From Noviherbaspirillum saxi (GTDB taxonomy: Bacteria; Pseudomonadota; Gammaproteobacteria; Burkholderiales; Burkholderiaceae_D), in contig NZ_QYUO01000001.1 of assembly GCF_003591035.1 (NCBI RefSeq), positions 2,604,001 through 2,668,000 of the forward strand: a stretch of DNA of 64,000 nucleotides, written 5' to 3'. The notes under the pieces were generated by a model, which was not told the origin of the DNA, made no database searches, and worked only from the letters and a program-made list of their open reading frames with translations. Within the stretch, counting starts at the first letter, position 1; every line of letters starts with the position of its first letter. Position numbers and translations under genes: made by a program. Positions 61,457 through 64,000 of this stretch are shown in pieces.

Positions 61457-61506
61457 CTGAAAGCCGGGCGCATCAGAAGGACAAATGTGGGCCACGAAGT
61501 CCCTGA

Positions 61507-62265
61507 TCAGGCGGCAAAATCCGGTCCGATCAGGTCGATGCGGTCGGTGCAAAACGCGTCTACGCCCCATGACAGCAACTCGCGCGCACGTTGCGGTTCG
61601 TTGACGGTATAGCAAAACAGGCCGTATCCGGCTTGCTTGATGGCGCCGGCGAGTTCGGGGGTCAGCTTTTTGTGGTTGGTATGCAAAGCCACGGCATCCA
61701 GCTCACGCAATTGTGCCAGCCAGTCAGCCGGAATTTCATCGAGCAAAAAGCCGCGTGGGATCCCAGGCGCCACCATTTTTGCTTCGGCCAGGGCATCAAA
61801 AGAAAATGAAGAGAATAAGGGTAGTGCTGCAGGCCTCGCTTCTCTGCCGGGTTCGGACGCAAACAGGCGACTTGTCGTTTCGGCAACCACTTGCGCGGTG
61901 ATCGCTTCAAATCCGGGTGCCGGTTTGATTTCCACGTTCATCCAGATGCCGTTTTCCTTGCAGAAAGCCACGACGTCTTCGTATAACGGTACGGTTTCGC
62001 CGGCGAATGCCGGGTTAAACCATGCTCCCGCGTCCATTGACGTCAGTTCAGCGGCCTGCGTCAGCGCCACCTGCCCGCTGCCCTTTACGGTGCGGCCAAA
62101 CTGCGGATCATGTATCAGCACCGGAATGTTGTCCGCAGATAACATGACATCGAACTCTACCGCACGAAAACCGTGCTCCAGGCCGCAACGCAAACCGGCA
62201 AAGGTGTTCTCGGGAGCAAGGGTGCCTCCGCCCCGATGAGCAATGATTTTCGGATAAAACCACAT
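61507..62265 (-). CDS. ugpQ: Glycerophosphodiester phosphodiesterase
   Basis: 252-residue GDPD-family enzyme that cleaves glycerophosphodiesters to glycerol-3-phosphate and an alcohol. The N-terminal IIAHRGGGTLAPENTFAGL has the catalytic His and Glu, followed by VEFDVMLSADNIPVLIHDPQ with the metal ligands; the C-terminal NEPQRARELLSWGVDAFCTD is typical. There is no signal peptide, so it acts in the cytoplasm. It is a single gene on the minus strand with no ugpABCE neighbours. Confidence 0.93.
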   Translation of the reverse strand: MWFYPKIIAHRGGGTLAPENTFAGLRCGLEHGFRAVEFDVMLSADNIPVLIHDPQFGRTVKGSGQVALTQAAELTSMDAGAWFNPAFAGETVPLYEDVVAFCKENGIWMNVEIKPAPGFEAITAQVVAETTSRLFASEPGREARPAALPLFSSFSFDALAEAKMVAPGIPRGFLLDEIPADWLAQLRELDAVALHTNHKKLTPELAGAIKQAGYGLFCYTVNEPQRARELLSWGVDAFCTDRIDLIGPDFAA

Positions 62266-62378
62266 GGATTGATCTATGTCTTGGAATGATCTCTAACCAG
62301 TCGTAGTCTAATGCCAATCGTTAATCTATCGGCGATCCCGTTTTCTGCCGTCTGCGAAGCGGTTATCCGACCACCGAC

Positions 62379-64000
62379 ATGCCTTCTGACAGTTCCTACA
62401 ACACGCCGTTCGACACATCCACCTTCATCATTCCGGAGGAATGGCATGCCTTCTCCGACCTGCTGGGCGGCGCTGATACCGGCCTGCTGTTCCTGCGGGA
62501 AGGCGTCATTGTGCACGCCAATGCGACATTGACGGGTCAGCTCGGCTTCACGGAAGATGAATTGGCGGGCCAGCCGGTCGAAACACTGGTCGCCCATACG
62601 GCAGGAACGCCGCATACCGAAACCGAAGACGGCAGCCGGCTGCTTCTGCAGACAAAAGGCGGCATGCCGAAGCATTACCTGCTCATTGCCAACCGCATCG
62701 ATACCTTGAGCGATGCCGGTTGCGTGATTTGGGTATTGCAGCCGGTCGCGCCGACGACGCAGGAAGAAATGGAGGAAACCGCGCAAGGCTTGAGCGACAT
62801 GCCGCACCTGGCCGACCATCTGCCGGACCTGGTCGCGGTCTGCACGCCCGACTTCGCGGTACGTTACGCCAACCGCTCCTACCGCGAACTGGTCGGCGAG
62901 CAGAGCGCAGACCTGGGCCGTCTGATCCATGACGACGATCGTCCAAGAGCGCTTGAGGCGCTCAGGCAGTCCACTCCCGACGGACACGCCTTGTCGGTTT
63001 CCTTCAGACTGCGCAGGCACGACGGCATCTATCGCCATGTAGTCGGCGAAGTGCGCAATCTGCAGACGCAGGAAGAGATTGGCGGGTTCTTGCTTAATGT
63101 ACGCGACGTCACCGACGATGTGCACCGCCAGCATGATCTGGAGTCGGAAAAAAAACGCCAGCTGCATTACCTGAACCGGTTGTTGCGCATCGCGCAGCAT
63201 CCGCACGCCAATTTTTCGTCCGCGCTGAAAGTGATCCTGAAGTCGGCCGTCAAGGCGCTGAGCACGCATCGCTGCGCCTATTGGGATGTTCACGCCGATC
63301 CGGAAAAAACGCGCTGCATGCTGGCCTACGACGAGACGCGGCAAAACTATGTCGAGGAACAGCTGAATACCGCATCCGGCGCCTCCCTGCATCCGTTGCT
63401 GCAGCGCGTTCAGAGCAGCGAACATCAGCTGGTGGTCACAGATGTCGACCAGGATCCGCGGGTGGCTGTCTACTGCGAATACTTCCATGCCAATGCCGTC
63501 AAGGCGCTGATCGCCATGCCCGTGCAGCATGGCGATGGCGATTCCGGCGTGCTCGTGATTTCACATGTCGGCGAGGCGCGCGCATGGCGCCGTGACGAAT
63601 CCGAATTTGCCGAAGCCGTGGCTGGCGTCATTGCGCTCATCCTCAAGGAAGTCGAGCGAGTGCGGATCGAAGCCCAGGCCAAGCATTTTGCCCGGCACGA
63701 CCGGCTGACCGGACTGCCCAACCGGGATTCCCTGCTCGACCAGGCCAAGGACATCTTCCCCAAGATGACCACCAAGGCCAACACGCTGGCCGCTTTCTTC
63801 ATCGACCTCGACGGCTTCAAGGAAGTCAACGACACGCTCGGCAAGGACATCGGCGACGAATTGTTGAAAGCCTCGGCCATGCGCCTGCGCAATGTCGTGC
63901 GCAAGAACGACATCATCGCGCGGCTCGGCGGTGACGAATTCGTCCTGCTGGCGATCAATCTCAGCGACATGCGCATCGCCGACGACATCGCAACCCAACT
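62379..64000 (+). CDS. PAS-PAS-GAF-GGDEF signalling protein (3' end outside window)
   Basis: 540 visible codons from the ATG at 62379, open at the right edge. Two PAS-like domains (about 18-115 and 150-250: VIVHANATLTGQLGFTEDEL; LVAVCTPDFAVRYANRSYRE), a GAF domain (about 275-425: HANFSSALKVILKSAVKALS; CAYWDVH) and a GGDEF domain (from about 440) with intact FFIDLDGFKEVNDTLGKDIG and RLGGDEFVLL. The metal residues are present, so it should make c-di-GMP; an EAL domain may follow beyond the window. There is no clear ribosome-binding site. No membrane segment is seen so far. Confidence 0.85.
   Translation, partial: MPSDSSYNTPFDTSTFIIPEEWHAFSDLLGGADTGLLFLREGVIVHANATLTGQLGFTEDELAGQPVETLVAHTAGTPHTETEDGSRLLLQTKGGMPKHYLLIANRIDTLSDAGCVIWVLQPVAPTTQEEMEETAQGLSDMPHLADHLPDLVAVCTPDFAVRYANRSYRELVGEQSADLGRLIHDDDRPRALEALRQSTPDGHALSVSFRLRRHDGIYRHVVGEVRNLQTQEEIGGFLLNVRDVTDDVHRQHDLESEKKRQLHYLNRLLRIAQHPHANFSSALKVILKSAVKALSTHRCAYWDVHADPEKTRCMLAYDETRQNYVEEQLNTASGASLHPLLQRVQSSEHQLVVTDVDQDPRVAVYCEYFHANAVKALIAMPVQHGDGDSGVLVISHVGEARAWRRDESEFAEAVAGVIALILKEVERVRIEAQAKHFARHDRLTGLPNRDSLLDQAKDIFPKMTTKANTLAAFFIDLDGFKEVNDTLGKDIGDELLKASAMRLRNVVRKNDIIARLGGDEFVLLAINLSDMRIADDIATQ

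Noticed and set aside
1..64000. tRNA, rRNA, prophage, insertion sequences, defence systems
   Set aside because: Searched by eye for anticodon-arm patterns, transposase and phage motifs, and CRISPR-Cas or restriction genes; none could be supported.

Overview
The window looks like the chromosome of a betaproteobacterium, most likely Burkholderiales and probably Oxalobacteraceae. This is inferred from the gene order rpsP-rimM-trmD-rplS-nudL-cobD-like, from DUF3579 and DUF1059 proteins, a fumC/DUF599 pair, etfBA next to an acyl-CoA dehydrogenase, and moderately high G+C. I see no rRNA, tRNA, insertion sequence, prophage or CRISPR array.

Layout. (1) 1-7.2 kb: a beta-ketoadipate (protocatechuate) operon on the minus strand, pcaI-J-F-B-D-C, followed by a LivH-type permease cut by the window edge. 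The IclR-type regulator pcaR is divergent, with a strong inverted-repeat operator between them. A receiver-domain remnant lies behind pcaR. (2) 7.4-9.8 kb: an HU protein, a GT4 glycosyltransferase and a glycine-zipper lipoprotein. (3) 9.9-17.6 kb: a nucleotide-signalling block made of a CHASE2 class III cyclase, a GAF/HD-GYP protein, a metallo-beta-lactamase-fold protein resembling class II cAMP phosphodiesterases, a coupled 34-residue ORF, and a divergent GAF-GspE/PilB fusion ATPase. (4) 17.6-25.8 kb: a two-partner secretion operon, tpsB-tpsA-fecR, whose 1852-residue exoprotein carries 21 tandem 19-residue Cys-rich repeats. (5) 26-35 kb: a MASE1-PAS-PAS-GGDEF-EAL protein, a Ub-like/Mut7-C RNase protein, convergent uspA and mcp genes each preceded by an FNR/ANR-type box, a small HTH protein, about 1.1 kb of decayed or non-coding DNA, and a GlsB-like membrane protein. 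(6) 35-42 kb: an acyl-CoA metabolism cluster (AMP-ligase, two SDRs, acyl-CoA dehydrogenase, histidine phosphatase) with a divergent LysR regulator. (7) 42-52.4 kb: fumC, DUF599, a CHASE-PAS-GGDEF-EAL protein with a degenerate cyclase site, DUF3579, a CobD/CbiB-like protein, a CoA pyrophosphatase and the rpsP-rimM-trmD-rplS operon. (8) 52.5-64 kb: small conserved proteins, acyl-CoA dehydrogenase plus etfAB behind a LiuR-like site, TusA-like, NUDIX, alaS with an inverted repeat around its -10 box, a glycerophosphodiesterase, and the 5' part of a PAS-PAS-GAF-GGDEF gene.

Two themes recur. Carbon catabolism of aromatic and acyl-CoA substrates feeds succinyl-CoA, acetyl-CoA and ETF. Second-messenger signalling (cAMP and c-di-GMP) sits beside secretion and surface-adhesin genes. 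The signals I consider least explained are a family of about 165-173 bp imperfect palindromes with a shared ATAGCGAGCTAT core, found twice and both times between convergent genes, and the cAMP/GAF-ATPase/two-partner-secretion neighbourhood.
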